Numbered from the stretch's first letter, positions 19,401-28,974 are shown. The stretch is 64,000 bases of DNA from Nostoc sp. FACHB-110 (GCF_014697425.1 NZ_JACJRU010000002.1:248001-312000), one strand, 5' to 3'. The notes: generated by a model from the letters alone, not told the origin. Translations and numbers: made by a program.

Positions 19401-19716
19401 GCAAAATTGCTTGAATATTTGCTGAAATTTCTTCAGATTCTAATTCACCTAGATATATATTACGCCAGGACAGCATCGGCTGATTTTCTCTGACCATCAC
19501 AGGGCTTTTCATCCCTGGTAGGTAACGAAAAGTTGTCCGCAAAATGTCGTGACTACTGATGATTTGCTCTATAGCAGTTTTTAACGTTTCTACTTGGAGA
19601 TTGCCTGTAATTAAAAGAGCGCATTGCGTACGATAACCTAGATTAGATTGCTGTAAGAACCAAAGACGCTTTTGTTGGGGAGCAAGTCTAAATCCTTCAA
19701 TAATTTGAGTTTGCAT
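16492..19716 (-). CDS. NRPS module, interface-like domain-A(Asp)-PCP
   Basis: A 1074-residue NRPS. The first 425 residues have a condensation fold, but the catalytic HH is replaced: the motif reads LPALCAD (139-145), so Pro-Ala stands where the two histidines belong and only the aspartate remains. Such degenerate C-superfamily domains are known as interface domains next to aspartyl beta-hydroxylase modules in siderophore synthetases. The A domain (about 445-945, FTSGSTGKPKG) gives the pocket DLTKIGHVGK by hand alignment to GrsA, an Asp code. The PCP (about 965-1040) has LGGHSL. The canonical C domain for this module is probably the one near the end of the protein at 20521-27399. Inference: loads L-Asp, which one of the TauD-like enzymes hydroxylates on the carrier. 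It ends with a basic tail. Confidence 0.9.
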   Translation of the reverse strand: MQTQIIEGFRLAPQQKRLWFLQQSNLGYRTQCALLITGNLQVETLKTAIEQIISSHDILRTTFRYLPGMKSPVMVRENQPMLSWRNIYLGELESEEISANIQAILQEHRRLGGNFEQGSILNFSLLKLSTEQHILVVDLPALCADTWTIKNLMDKISRYYTACLQGQQVNEAAVQYIQFAEWQNQLLEEPEAQLGKKYWQKQDFSALSTLKLPLESKLLKAAKFEPESVSFTVDVDVVIKLLILAKNYNTSLNVVLLACWKILIWRLTGQSDIIIGLAINRREYAELEDLLGLVATWLPIQSHLTSDLRFDELLEIVQKSINDGEEWQDYFVAELLENENNFAWPICFEFADFSEKITTENIAISLDKHYSCTEQFKVKLSCILESHNLITNFDFDSNYFSLETIQRLASQLQTLLANVTQHPDATINNLDILSQSDRQQLLIEFNHTAIAPQQYHKCIHHIFAEQVEKTPDRIAVISAQQQLTYTDLNRQANQLAHYLQALGVKPEFIVGLYVERSLEMIVGLLGILKAGGAYLPIDATLPTQNLTARLQDAQVSIVLTQKSLQHHIPKDAGCKVICLDSDWDAIAQSQDTNPSSEVTIENLLYVLFTSGSTGKPKGVAVEHQQLVNYLNSIIPQLNLPPAAHFANVSTLAADLGNTVIFASLCTGGCLHLLSFECATNASALAEYFCQYPIDCLKIVPSHLASLLASAPAQSILPRQLLILGGEAATWDLIAQIQQQAANCRILNHYGPTEATVGTLTYLVEPNHQLSLDSQTNTVPLGRPLAHSQVYLLDEQMRPVPIGVTGELYIAGAGLARGYLHRPQLTAEKFLANPLNHNCTRLYKTGDLARYLPNGNIEFIGRVDRQIKLRGFRIELGEIESIICQSPQVQQAVVVLQQQEKSHQRLVAYIVLKPQNTMNTGDLRQLLTQKLPEYMIPSAFVILKALPLTNNGKIDFQALPEPDSYNRDLATIYQPPQTEFEQAIANIWQEMLNVEKVGINDNFFELGGHSLLLVQIHSKLQKIVNQNLSITDLFAYPTISALAKYLTQDSNQKSSLATSQNRAESRIAARNQRRR

Positions 19717-19747
19717 CTGTTTGTGCTATTGATTCAAAAAGACTGAG

Positions 19748-20497
19748 CTATTTCCGACAAACAAAACAAGCGGTTTCGCTAATTAAATTATCTAGTCCTA
19801 AATCTTGTTGCAGGTCATAAATTTTAATTTCGCGGAAGCCAACTTTTTCTAAAGCAGCTTGAATTTCAAATTTAGAATAAAGTTTTAATAAAAAAGTCAC
19901 ATCAGAACGTTGCCATTGACCATTAAGCCATTGAAATCTCGTAGTTGCTTTGCGCCCTACTTTATTTTCTTGGTCGTAACTCCAAATATCAACCCACACA
20001 TTATTTTCTTCCACACCACCACCATCACTATTTTCATGCCAAGAAGATTCGCAGCCTTCTTCTATATACATTTCCAAAGCAAATAGCCCATTTGTGAGTA
20101 GGGCATTATATACATTTTGCAAACTATTTGTTAATTCTTCTAAAGTCAGAAGATAATTGAGGACACCATCTGTAGAAATGGCTGCATGAAAAGTTGGTGG
20201 TAATTGGAAATAACGCGCGTCATCTACAATAAATTCGGCATTGGGAGCATTTTGACGCGCGCAGTTTAACATATCTGCAGAACTATCAATTCCCGTGACT
20301 TGATAGCCTCTATTTAATAATCTTTTGGCGACTTGTCCAGTACCGCAACCTAAATCAAAAATGTGCGCTTCTGGGGGAATTTGATTGAGGATTAATTTCT
20401 CTAGGCAGTCTATAACTATATCATGTCTTTCTATGCCTTTTAAGTCATACATAGAAGCTATAGTATCATGATTAGTATTGCGTGTGATTGAAGACAT
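19748..20497 (-). CDS. Class I SAM-dependent methyltransferase
   Basis: A 249-residue Rossmann methyltransferase. Motif I is FDLGCGTGQVAKRL (about 46-60) and the acidic post-I strand ends in VTGIDSS; a DDARYF segment fits the adenine-binding region. It sits between two NRPS genes, 31 bp upstream of the Asp module and 23 bp downstream of the TauD-fusion NRPS, so it belongs to the same transcript. It has no carrier or docking domain. It may O- or N-methylate the chain or the finished peptide; the sequence does not say which. It is not related to the embedded C-methyltransferase of the PKS at 2665-8451. Confidence 0.9.
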   Translation of the reverse strand: MSSITRNTNHDTIASMYDLKGIERHDIVIDCLEKLILNQIPPEAHIFDLGCGTGQVAKRLLNRGYQVTGIDSSADMLNCARQNAPNAEFIVDDARYFQLPPTFHAAISTDGVLNYLLTLEELTNSLQNVYNALLTNGLFALEMYIEEGCESSWHENSDGGGVEENNVWVDIWSYDQENKVGRKATTRFQWLNGQWQRSDVTFLLKLYSKFEIQAALEKVGFREIKIYDLQQDLGLDNLISETACFVCRK

Positions 20498-20520
20498 AAA
20501 TTTTTACTTCTACAAATGCG

Positions 20521-23500
20521 TTAATTTCTGATTATTTCTCCCAGAGCCACCACAATTTTGCGCGAACCCACATAGGGATTACGAGCGTGAGCTACGAGGA
20601 TGTTATCTAGCATTAAAATGTCTTGTTGTTGCCAACTAAAGCTAGTGCTACACTGGCGATAAATTTCATTAATTTCGGCAATTACTGAGGCTTCAATCGG
20701 CGTACCATCGCCATAGTATACATTGCGTGGTAGCTTGTTTTCGCCAAATGCAGATAAAAGAGATTCTCTAACTTCTGGGTCTAAATAAGAAATGTGGTGT
20801 AACTGAATTTGATTGAAAAATACAGGTTCACCTGTTTGCGGATGCGTTAATAATGCCGGGCGAATTTGGCGAGTTATTAAACTATTATTATCGTACCATT
20901 CAAAATCAATTTTATTTTGAATACAGTAAGTTTCTACTACAGATTTATCATTTGTGTGGAAGAAGTCTTGCCAACTTACATCTAATCCATCTGTGTAGTT
21001 GCGGACATACATTAATTGTTTTGTTGTGAGTATTTCTTTGAGTTTAGGACTGAGGAGTTGATAAGCTTGACGACAATCTACAATTGGAGTTTCACCACCT
21101 TGGGCTGCTGGCTGCACACAGTAAAACCAAATTTTTAAGGGAAAGCTATGTAAGTGAGAGCTTTCGTTATGAAAAAGAATTGCTTTATCTGCTGGGTAAG
21201 GGGTGGAACCATAAACTTTACCACCTTCACCAGTCCGGGGTAAGTCGCCATATTCAGCAAATAAGTTAGGACAAATTGTTTGGGCAAAGTTTTCAAATTC
21301 TGGGACTGATTTTATCTGAAAATCTCTAAATAAAATTGCTCCATGTTGGCATAATTGTGTATTTAGATAATCTCGATTATTCGCCGCCCAAGAGATTAAA
21401 TCAACTTCTGGACTATTGGGCTGAATTATCAACGGAAATTTTGGGGTTTCTGGGAAATAATCTGTTTTAATTAATTGCTCTACTGATAAACTCACTGGTT
21501 GAGGAGCCACAGTCATAAATTTTTGTCTTTTAGCGACTTTTTTATTTTGTTGTTGTTGAGTTTGTTGTGTTTTTTCTGATTCTGTTAGCATTTCTAAGCT
21601 GTTGATGCGGCTTTGAGGTTGGTGAACAATGTTGTTGATTAATGTTTGCCAGTGATTGGTTAACTGAATAATAGTATTGCTGCTAAATAAATCGGCGTTA
21701 TATTGCCATTTACCTTTTAGACCTTGCTCTGTTTCTTGCAGTAAAAGAGATAAATCAAATCTCGATGTTTGGCTTTCTACCTCTAATAATTGGAAGCTAA
21801 TGCCTGGCAATTCTAAAGATGATTGTGGGGTATTTTGGAAAACAAATAGTACTTGAAATAAGGGTACAGTGTTGCTGAGATGCCTTTCTGGTTGTAAAGC
21901 TCTGACTAATTCATCAAAGGGTAAATCTTGATGGGCGTAAGCTCTTAATGTTTGGCTGCGAATCCGTTGCAATAACTCTAAAAAGGTAGGATTTCCACTT
22001 AAGTCGGTGCGTAAGACTAATAAGTTAATAAAAAAGCCAATCAACGGCTGAATTTCTGCGTGATTGCGGTTAGCAACATCTGTGCCAACCACAATATCAT
22101 CTTGCTGACAGTAGCGTTGCAGTAAGATTTTAAAACTTGCTAGCAGTGTCATAAATAAGGTTACACCTGCTTGCTGAGAAAGCGATCGCACTTGCTTGAC
22201 TACTGATGCAGGAATCACAAAACCATAACTAGCACCTTGGTTAGTGGTAACTTCTGTGCGGGGACGAGTTGTCGGTAGTTGCAATACAGGTAAGTTGGCT
22301 AATTGCTGTTTCCAGTAGGTGAGTAAAGTTTCTCGTCTTTCGCCTTGCAAATATTGACGTTGCCAAATGGCAAAGTCTACATACTGCATGGGTAATTCTG
22401 GTAAGGGCGAGGATTCACCCGCAGTAAAGGCTGCGTACAGTGTGGCTAATTCCTCTACCAACACCCCCATTGACCAACCATCAGAGGCAATATGGTGAAT
22501 GCTAAATAAGACGATATACTCCTGTGTATGGGTATGTATCAGTGTGCATCGCAGTAATGGCCCTTGTTCAAGGTCAAAGGGGGTTTGCGATGCTTGAATC
22601 ATCAAACGCTCAACTGCTGTTGCTTGTTCACTCGCTGATAGATGTTTTAAATCTATGATGGGTAATTTTAGCTTGATATTTGATGCGATCGCCTGAAATG
22701 GTTGCCCGTTATCTTGATAAAAACTAGTACGCAAAACTTCATGGCGACGCACAATTTCATTCAGGCTTTGCTCTAGCACTTCTACATTTAATAAGCCCAT
22801 TAATCGCAGGGCAAATAATTCATTATAAGTAGAGCTATCTGGTTGTAATTGGGCTAAAAACCATAATCTTTCTTGAGCAAATGAAAGTGGTAATTTATCT
22901 GGTCGATGACGATTTGTTGGCTCGGCAATTGGTAATTCTCCTGGCAAAACTTGGCATACTTGCGATATCATTTGTGTAGCTAAGAGCGATCGCAATCCTG
23001 CCACCATCCCCTCAGCTAGTTGTTCTACAGTTTCTTGGCGGTGTAAGTTGCGGCTGTAAAACCATTGCAATTGCAACTGGCCATTAATCACCATTCCCTC
23101 TACTTCTAGCAAATGTCGCCGCTTACCGCGTGGGCTATGGGTTGGGCCGATTGATTCGGTTGCGGGGCTAAATAAAGTTAAATTGGGCAGGATTTGGTCA
23201 AATTGCCCTAAATAATTAAAAATTACTTCTGGCTGTGGTTGTGCGGGTAATTGATGATTTAGGTAACGCAATATACCATAACCCAAGCCGCGATGAGGAA
23301 TACTCCGCAGTTGCTCTTTTATCTGTTGCACTGCCTCTATTAAATCGGCTGCGTTGCTAATATCTAACAGTACGGGGAAAATCGTAGTCAACCAGCCGAC
23401 TGTCCGGGATAAATCTACATCCTCAAAAATGTCTTCCCGGCCGTGACCTTCTAAATCTAACAGCAGAGAAGATTGCCCTGTATTTTGTTGAAAACTATAC

Positions 23501-26500
23501 AACAAAGCAGTCAGCAAGACATCATTAATTTGAGTGCGATAAGCCAGTGGGAATTGTTGGAGTAATGCTTGGGTTTCTGCCACACTTAAGGTGCGCGATA
23601 CAGTTGCTTTGCTGGCTTCTGTATTAATACCTTTGGGGAAATCTACGGTTATCTTTGGTGGTTGCTGAGGCAAAGCTAACCAATAGCTTAATTCTTGTTG
23701 GAGTGCAGCTGAATTTGCATATTCTGACAATTTTTCTGCCCAATATTTAAAAGCAGTGGTTTTGGCAGGCAAGTTAATGTTTTGACCTTGCTGAAGTTGC
23801 TGATAGCTAGTTTGCAAATCCTCCAGCAAAATTCGCCACGAAACACCATCAACGGCTAGGTGATGAATCACAATCAACACCCTAGACTGTTGCTGTCCCA
23901 AATTAAATAAAGCAACTTGCACAAGCGGGCCTGGGGATAAATTCAAACTGGCCTGGAGTTGAGTTGCTGTTAACTCGATGGCGAGTTGTTGCTCTTGGGG
24001 CGATCTTTTGGATAAATCTTCAATAGTTAGTGCGATCGCCCAATCGGTGCTAGCATTTACCTGCTGCCAGCCAGATTCACAACATTTAAATTGCAGTCGC
24101 AGTGCATCGTGATGCTTTAATAAGTGCTGTAGAGCTTGCTGAAGCAGAACTGCATCAAGTGGTTGATTGACTTGCAGTAAAACTGCTTGGTTCCAATAAT
24201 GTGGTTCTGGTAAATTCTGCTCAAAAAACCAATGCTGAATCGGTGTTAAGGGCAATTTACCTGTGATTAATCCTTGTTCAGCCTCAATTGTCACATTACT
24301 TCCCACCACTGTTGCTAATTCAGCGATGGTTGGGTGGTCAAAAATTTGCTGCGGGGTGAGTTGTAGTCCAGCTTGCTTGGCTTTGGCAATCACCTGAATG
24401 CTGAGAATCGAATCTCCTCCCACCTGCAAAAAGTTATCATGAATGCCTACTTGCTCAAGTCTTAGTATTTGCGTCCAAATCTTGGCGAGAGTTTCTTCTA
24501 CAGGGGTGCGGGGTGCAACGTAAGTTTTGGTGTTAACTTGTTCTGGTGCAGGTAAGGCGCGGCGAGAGACTTTGCCGTTGGCGGTGAGTGGCAAGTTCTG
24601 GAGTGAGACAAAAGCCGCAGGAATCATGTAATCAGGTAGCTTTTGCTGGAGAAAAACTTGTAACTGATGAACCGTAGTGGGTGATTCTTGCTTGTAGACG
24701 ATATACGCCACTAGCCGTTTGTTTGCGGGAATATCTTCCCTAACTATCACTACAGCATCTTTTACCCCTGGTGCTTGAGCCAGCACCGCCTCAATTTCTC
24801 CTAACTCGATGCGAAAGCCGCGAATTTTTACTTGGTCGTCAATTCGTCCGAGGTACTCTAAGGTTCCATCTAATCGATAACGCGCTAAATCACCGGTTTT
24901 ATACAGACGCTCCCCTGGCTCTGTACTAAAAGGATTGGGGATGAATTTCTCAGCACTTAAATCAGGGCGATGCAGATATCCTCTAGCTAGTCCAACTCCA
25001 CCAATATGCAGTTCACCTACCACACCTATTGGCGTTGGTTGTCCATATTGATCTAATACGTAAAGCTGGGTGTTGGCAATCGGCTTACCGATAGGAATTG
25101 AGCCGGAAAGAGATTGTCCTGGTGGTACTTGATAAACACAGCAACCTACTACGGTTTCTGTCGGCCCGTATTCATTGATAAGTATGGTATCAGGGGCTGC
25201 TTTTTGCCAAAAGCTGATGTTTTCAGCGAGTAAGTTTTCCCCACCGATAATAAATGCTCGTGTCCTTCCGGCTGCTGCTGAAGGCGAGAATTGACCTTTG
25301 AGCAGTTCTAGGTGAGCAGGGGTAATTTTTACCAAGCTGAGGTGAGAACTGCGATGTAAGGCGTTGCTGAGACTTTCGATGTGGTGATTTTCTGGGAGTA
25401 ACTCTACTTGAGAACCCACTAGTAAAGGCGAAAAAAGACTGGTAATTGTTAAATCAAACCCCAAAGGAGAATGAACGATTGTACCGTTGCCTTGGCTGAC
25501 TTGATAAGCTTGGGTACACCAGCTTAAATAATTGACTAATCCTTTGTGGGGAATTAATGTGCCTTTGGGTTTACCTGTGGAACCAGAGGTATAGATAACG
25601 TAGGCTAAATTTTCAGAGTTAGTTTGGCTGGTTGGATTTGAGAGAGTTGGAGTCGATGTCCAATCTCTATCTAAGCAGATGACCTCAGCATCATGTTGCG
25701 GCAATATTGCTAATAGACTTTGCTGAGTTAGCAACACGGGTGCTTGAGTATCTTGCAAAATAAAGGCTAATCGCTCTTTTGGGTAGGTTGGATCTATGGG
25801 TACGTAAGCTCCACCCGCTTTGAGTATACCTAGTACCCCCACCACCAAATCAAGCGATCGCTCCACACAAATTCCCACTAACACTTCTGGCCCCACCCCT
25901 AGCTGTTGGAGGTGATGCGCTAATTGATTGGCTTTGTGATTGAGTTGAGTGTAGGTTAATTGTTGATTGGCACAGACAACCGCAATGTTATCGGGTGTAG
26001 ATTCTACTTGAGATTCAAACCAGTGATGAACGCATTCATATTTTGGTTTAGCGGTTTGGGTGTTATTAAATTCTAATAATAATTGCGATCGCTCACTTTG
26101 GCTAAGGATATCAAAACCTGCGCTCTTTTTCTCCGGATTTTGTAGCACACTGGCGATTAAAGTTTGAAATTGGCTAGCCAGCCGTTGCATATCCTCAACT
26201 GCAAACAAATTAGCATCGTAGTGAAACTCCGCAGTGATTTCAGCCCCACGCCGAACACAAACTAATTTCACTTGAAATCTGTCAATACAAGCATACTTTT
26301 GCTCAATAGCAAAACAAATATTATCGGCAAAATATTGATTTAAAATAGATTCAAACTCAAAACATAAGGGAAAGAATAAAGGCTCTAAACTATTCTCGGC
26401 AAACTCTTTATTTTTGTCCCAGCAGAAACTTTCCTGCAATTCTAATATTTCCTCTGTCTGCTGTTGCACTCGCCGCCAGATATCATAAAATTGCTCATCA

Positions 26501-27399
26501 TCTTGTAGATGAATATCTAGCGGTAAATATTTTGCCAGTAGCCCTAATGATGGTTGTAAATCTTCATAATTACGTCCATCACCAGCTACACCAATCATCA
26601 GATTTGATTGTTTAGTTAGTCGCCCAAGCAAAACGATAAAGCAAGTTAACAAAAATCCATAATCTGCTAACTTTTGACTTTGTGATATGGCATCTATTTT
26701 TGCTACCATATCAGGTGCGATCGCCACACTTAACCATTGCGGTTGAAACTCTGAATTAATAATAGATGGTTTTGACCAAGGTAAATTTGCAGTTTTCAGC
26801 ACCGATGGGTCTAACTGTTGCCAAAAATCAATTGCACCTGCTTCTGTTTCTAGTAATTCATTTTGCCATTCAGCGATATCTGCATATTGCAGAGGTTGGT
26901 CAACTAAATCCTGTTTGAATAAGCAGGCTGTATAACATTGGCTCAGTTCCCGCACTAAATTATTCAGGCTGACCCTATCTGCATACAAAGCAGGCAAACT
27001 GATAGATAACAAATGTTTTTGTGGCGTGATAGCGATTAAAATAGCTTGTAAGATTGCTGTTTGCTGCCAATCAATTTCCTGTCTTTTTGACTGCAATAAT
27101 TTGTCTAACTCTACCTGTAAATTCTCATGATTAGTCAAATCATATTCACTAAACGATAACAAAATGCTATCGTTGACAACTTGAAGGGGAATTTTTAAAC
27201 CCTGAACTTTCTGAAAATGAGTGCGGAAAATTTCATGTCTCTCAACTAATTTAGCTAAAGCCTGTTGCAAAACTGCTTTTTTTAGTTCTCCTGTCAATGA
27301 AATTGTGCAGTAAGCTTGATAAACTTGACTACTTTTTTGTAAAAGCCATAGTCGCTTTTGTTGGGGAGATAGCTTAAAACCATTAATTTGTGTTTGCAT
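20521..27399 (-). CDS. NRPS with fused beta-hydroxylase, interface-A-PCP-E-C-TauD
   Basis: A 2292-residue megasynthase. Order: condensation-like interface domain (1-430) with LPALYAD (135-141) in place of HHxxxDG; A domain (about 440-950); PCP (about 970-1035, VGGDSI); epimerization domain (about 1045-1480, HHLAVDGVSWRIL and EGHGRE); C domain (about 1510-1945, HHIASDGWS, LCL-like entry motif); TauD/SyrP-like oxygenase (1962-2292, HNESSH and AHAR iron ligands). The pocket read against GrsA is DLTKIGEVGK; Glu at the ninth-from-start region marks Asn-type codes where His marks Asp, so the residue is Asp or Asn. C-terminally fused hydroxylases paired with interface domains are known from beta-hydroxyaspartate siderophores. 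The incoming C function is probably supplied by the lone C protein at 27529-28974, and the C domain here probably serves the next module. Confidence 0.93.
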   Translation of the reverse strand: MQTQINGFKLSPQQKRLWLLQKSSQVYQAYCTISLTGELKKAVLQQALAKLVERHEIFRTHFQKVQGLKIPLQVVNDSILLSFSEYDLTNHENLQVELDKLLQSKRQEIDWQQTAILQAILIAITPQKHLLSISLPALYADRVSLNNLVRELSQCYTACLFKQDLVDQPLQYADIAEWQNELLETEAGAIDFWQQLDPSVLKTANLPWSKPSIINSEFQPQWLSVAIAPDMVAKIDAISQSQKLADYGFLLTCFIVLLGRLTKQSNLMIGVAGDGRNYEDLQPSLGLLAKYLPLDIHLQDDEQFYDIWRRVQQQTEEILELQESFCWDKNKEFAENSLEPLFFPLCFEFESILNQYFADNICFAIEQKYACIDRFQVKLVCVRRGAEITAEFHYDANLFAVEDMQRLASQFQTLIASVLQNPEKKSAGFDILSQSERSQLLLEFNNTQTAKPKYECVHHWFESQVESTPDNIAVVCANQQLTYTQLNHKANQLAHHLQQLGVGPEVLVGICVERSLDLVVGVLGILKAGGAYVPIDPTYPKERLAFILQDTQAPVLLTQQSLLAILPQHDAEVICLDRDWTSTPTLSNPTSQTNSENLAYVIYTSGSTGKPKGTLIPHKGLVNYLSWCTQAYQVSQGNGTIVHSPLGFDLTITSLFSPLLVGSQVELLPENHHIESLSNALHRSSHLSLVKITPAHLELLKGQFSPSAAAGRTRAFIIGGENLLAENISFWQKAAPDTILINEYGPTETVVGCCVYQVPPGQSLSGSIPIGKPIANTQLYVLDQYGQPTPIGVVGELHIGGVGLARGYLHRPDLSAEKFIPNPFSTEPGERLYKTGDLARYRLDGTLEYLGRIDDQVKIRGFRIELGEIEAVLAQAPGVKDAVVIVREDIPANKRLVAYIVYKQESPTTVHQLQVFLQQKLPDYMIPAAFVSLQNLPLTANGKVSRRALPAPEQVNTKTYVAPRTPVEETLAKIWTQILRLEQVGIHDNFLQVGGDSILSIQVIAKAKQAGLQLTPQQIFDHPTIAELATVVGSNVTIEAEQGLITGKLPLTPIQHWFFEQNLPEPHYWNQAVLLQVNQPLDAVLLQQALQHLLKHHDALRLQFKCCESGWQQVNASTDWAIALTIEDLSKRSPQEQQLAIELTATQLQASLNLSPGPLVQVALFNLGQQQSRVLIVIHHLAVDGVSWRILLEDLQTSYQQLQQGQNINLPAKTTAFKYWAEKLSEYANSAALQQELSYWLALPQQPPKITVDFPKGINTEASKATVSRTLSVAETQALLQQFPLAYRTQINDVLLTALLYSFQQNTGQSSLLLDLEGHGREDIFEDVDLSRTVGWLTTIFPVLLDISNAADLIEAVQQIKEQLRSIPHRGLGYGILRYLNHQLPAQPQPEVIFNYLGQFDQILPNLTLFSPATESIGPTHSPRGKRRHLLEVEGMVINGQLQLQWFYSRNLHRQETVEQLAEGMVAGLRSLLATQMISQVCQVLPGELPIAEPTNRHRPDKLPLSFAQERLWFLAQLQPDSSTYNELFALRLMGLLNVEVLEQSLNEIVRRHEVLRTSFYQDNGQPFQAIASNIKLKLPIIDLKHLSASEQATAVERLMIQASQTPFDLEQGPLLRCTLIHTHTQEYIVLFSIHHIASDGWSMGVLVEELATLYAAFTAGESSPLPELPMQYVDFAIWQRQYLQGERRETLLTYWKQQLANLPVLQLPTTRPRTEVTTNQGASYGFVIPASVVKQVRSLSQQAGVTLFMTLLASFKILLQRYCQQDDIVVGTDVANRNHAEIQPLIGFFINLLVLRTDLSGNPTFLELLQRIRSQTLRAYAHQDLPFDELVRALQPERHLSNTVPLFQVLFVFQNTPQSSLELPGISFQLLEVESQTSRFDLSLLLQETEQGLKGKWQYNADLFSSNTIIQLTNHWQTLINNIVHQPQSRINSLEMLTESEKTQQTQQQQNKKVAKRQKFMTVAPQPVSLSVEQLIKTDYFPETPKFPLIIQPNSPEVDLISWAANNRDYLNTQLCQHGAILFRDFQIKSVPEFENFAQTICPNLFAEYGDLPRTGEGGKVYGSTPYPADKAILFHNESSHLHSFPLKIWFYCVQPAAQGGETPIVDCRQAYQLLSPKLKEILTTKQLMYVRNYTDGLDVSWQDFFHTNDKSVVETYCIQNKIDFEWYDNNSLITRQIRPALLTHPQTGEPVFFNQIQLHHISYLDPEVRESLLSAFGENKLPRNVYYGDGTPIEASVIAEINEIYRQCSTSFSWQQQDILMLDNILVAHARNPYVGSRKIVVALGEIIRN

Positions 27400-27528
27400 A
27401 TATTCTTAATAAATTGCTGAGTAACTAATACCATCACTAATATAATTTGCCTTTGCGCTTTCCTCGGCGTTCCTTGGCGTTTTTAAATATTGATTCTGTA
27501 CATCACTTCAGTAAGAATCACTATATAT
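27400..27528. repeat. Intergenic spacer with degenerate dispersed repeat
   Basis: A 129-bp gap inside the megasynthase operon. At about 27450-27485 it carries CTTTGCGCTTTCCTCGGCGT followed by TTCCTTGGCGT, related to the repeats near 13630 and 54801. No promoter or terminator is convincing here. Confidence 0.45.
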
Positions 27529-28974
27529 TTACTCTGTTTCCGGCAAAGCATATATGACTTTGCGTTTAATATTTTTTAACTTCTGGTTATGCTGTTCTTT
27601 TTGCTGTTGTTTTGCTTTATTTCTTTGTTGCTGATCAATTTCGGGAATTTTGTCTAATAACTCGTTTAAAGTAGCTTGAGGTTGTAAGAGCAAGTTGTAC
27701 AAAATGATTTCAAAATGTTTGACAACTCTAGCAACAGTAGCTGCCTCAAAATAATCAGTATCGTACACAAAGTACATTGATAGTTGCTGACCAGGCAAGG
27801 CATCTATATAAAAGGGATAGTTCATTTTGCCGAAAGACCGACACTCATCAAGCTTGATGTTTCCATCCCCTCTTTCTGGTGCAGTCAGATGTTGCGAATA
27901 GTTCTGAAAGTTCAAGACGCTCTCAAATAAAGGCTGTCCTAGAGGCATATCACTCCAGCGTTGAATCTTCACTAGTGGTGTATGTTCGTGCTGCTGCATC
28001 TGAGTTTGTTTAGCTTGAAGCTTTTTGAGCCAAGGTATAAGCAATTCCTCAGCTTCTATTTGCACTCGCATCGGTAAAGTATTCACAAAAGGGCCTACCA
28101 TTGCTGCCACACCGGAAAGCGTTATTGGCCGTCCAGCAAAAACGACTCCAAACACAACATCATTCTCGCCGCTATCAAGATTGAGGAGTAAAGCCCAAGC
28201 CCCCTGAACTAAAGTATTTAAAGTCAGTTGTTGCTGACGAGCAAAAGACTGTAATGCGGTGGTGGTGGTTTGGGGTAACTCTAATAGTTGTTGCTCGTAA
28301 TTGTGATTTTGCTTGAGTGAGTTGTTCGGCTTTTGGTTTGAGTTTAAACAAGTGACTGTGGTAAAACTTCTCAGCCATTCTTGCCAGAATTGCTCCGACT
28401 GGGAAAAATCTTGCTGCTGTAGCCAAGCCACATAATCACGATAAGGGCGAGGTTTTTCTAACTGTAATGTCTCGCCTTGTTTTAATGCTATGTAATAAGC
28501 AAAAACCTCTTCTAAAAGTACCGCAGAAGACCATCCATCCATCATTAAGTGATGACCACTCCAAAGAAATTGATAGCTGTTTTCAGCTAACTGAATCAAA
28601 GTTAAGCGCATCATAGGTACTTGAGCAAGTGAAAACCCTTGCTTTTGGTCGGCTTTAAGTAAAGCCTTAAAACGCTCTTGTTGTTCAATAGTTGATAGCA
28701 TTCGCCAATCTTGTTGTTGCCAAGGCAAGTTGATTTGCTGGTGTACTACTTGAACAGGTTCTTTAATACCTTCCCAAAGAAAAGATGTTCGCAAAAGTTG
28801 GTGGCGTTGGGTAACTTTTTCCCATGCACTCTGAAAAATCGCAGTATTCAGGTTGTCGTGAATGGTACAACTAAATTGAATAAAATACACTCCTGAATTT
28901 GGCGCAGCCAGGGTGTGAAATAGTATGCCTTGCTGCATTGGTGAAAGTGGATAAAAATCCTCAATGTTCTGCAT
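27529..28974 (-). CDS. Stand-alone condensation domain, DCL-like
   Basis: A 481-residue single condensation domain. The entry motif YPLSPMQQGILFH is the signature of C domains that accept a donor with D configuration, and the catalytic motif HHLMMDGWS is intact. It is encoded directly after a PKS ending in an epimerization domain, which fits a DCL-type acceptor, and directly before an NRPS that starts with a non-catalytic interface domain and so needs a C domain. This suggests a split C + interface-A-PCP module. The lysine- and glutamine-rich C-terminal tail (about 450-481) may be a docking segment. Confidence 0.9.
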   Translation of the reverse strand: MQNIEDFYPLSPMQQGILFHTLAAPNSGVYFIQFSCTIHDNLNTAIFQSAWEKVTQRHQLLRTSFLWEGIKEPVQVVHQQINLPWQQQDWRMLSTIEQQERFKALLKADQKQGFSLAQVPMMRLTLIQLAENSYQFLWSGHHLMMDGWSSAVLLEEVFAYYIALKQGETLQLEKPRPYRDYVAWLQQQDFSQSEQFWQEWLRSFTTVTCLNSNQKPNNSLKQNHNYEQQLLELPQTTTTALQSFARQQQLTLNTLVQGAWALLLNLDSGENDVVFGVVFAGRPITLSGVAAMVGPFVNTLPMRVQIEAEELLIPWLKKLQAKQTQMQQHEHTPLVKIQRWSDMPLGQPLFESVLNFQNYSQHLTAPERGDGNIKLDECRSFGKMNYPFYIDALPGQQLSMYFVYDTDYFEAATVARVVKHFEIILYNLLLQPQATLNELLDKIPEIDQQQRNKAKQQQKEQHNQKLKNIKRKVIYALPETE

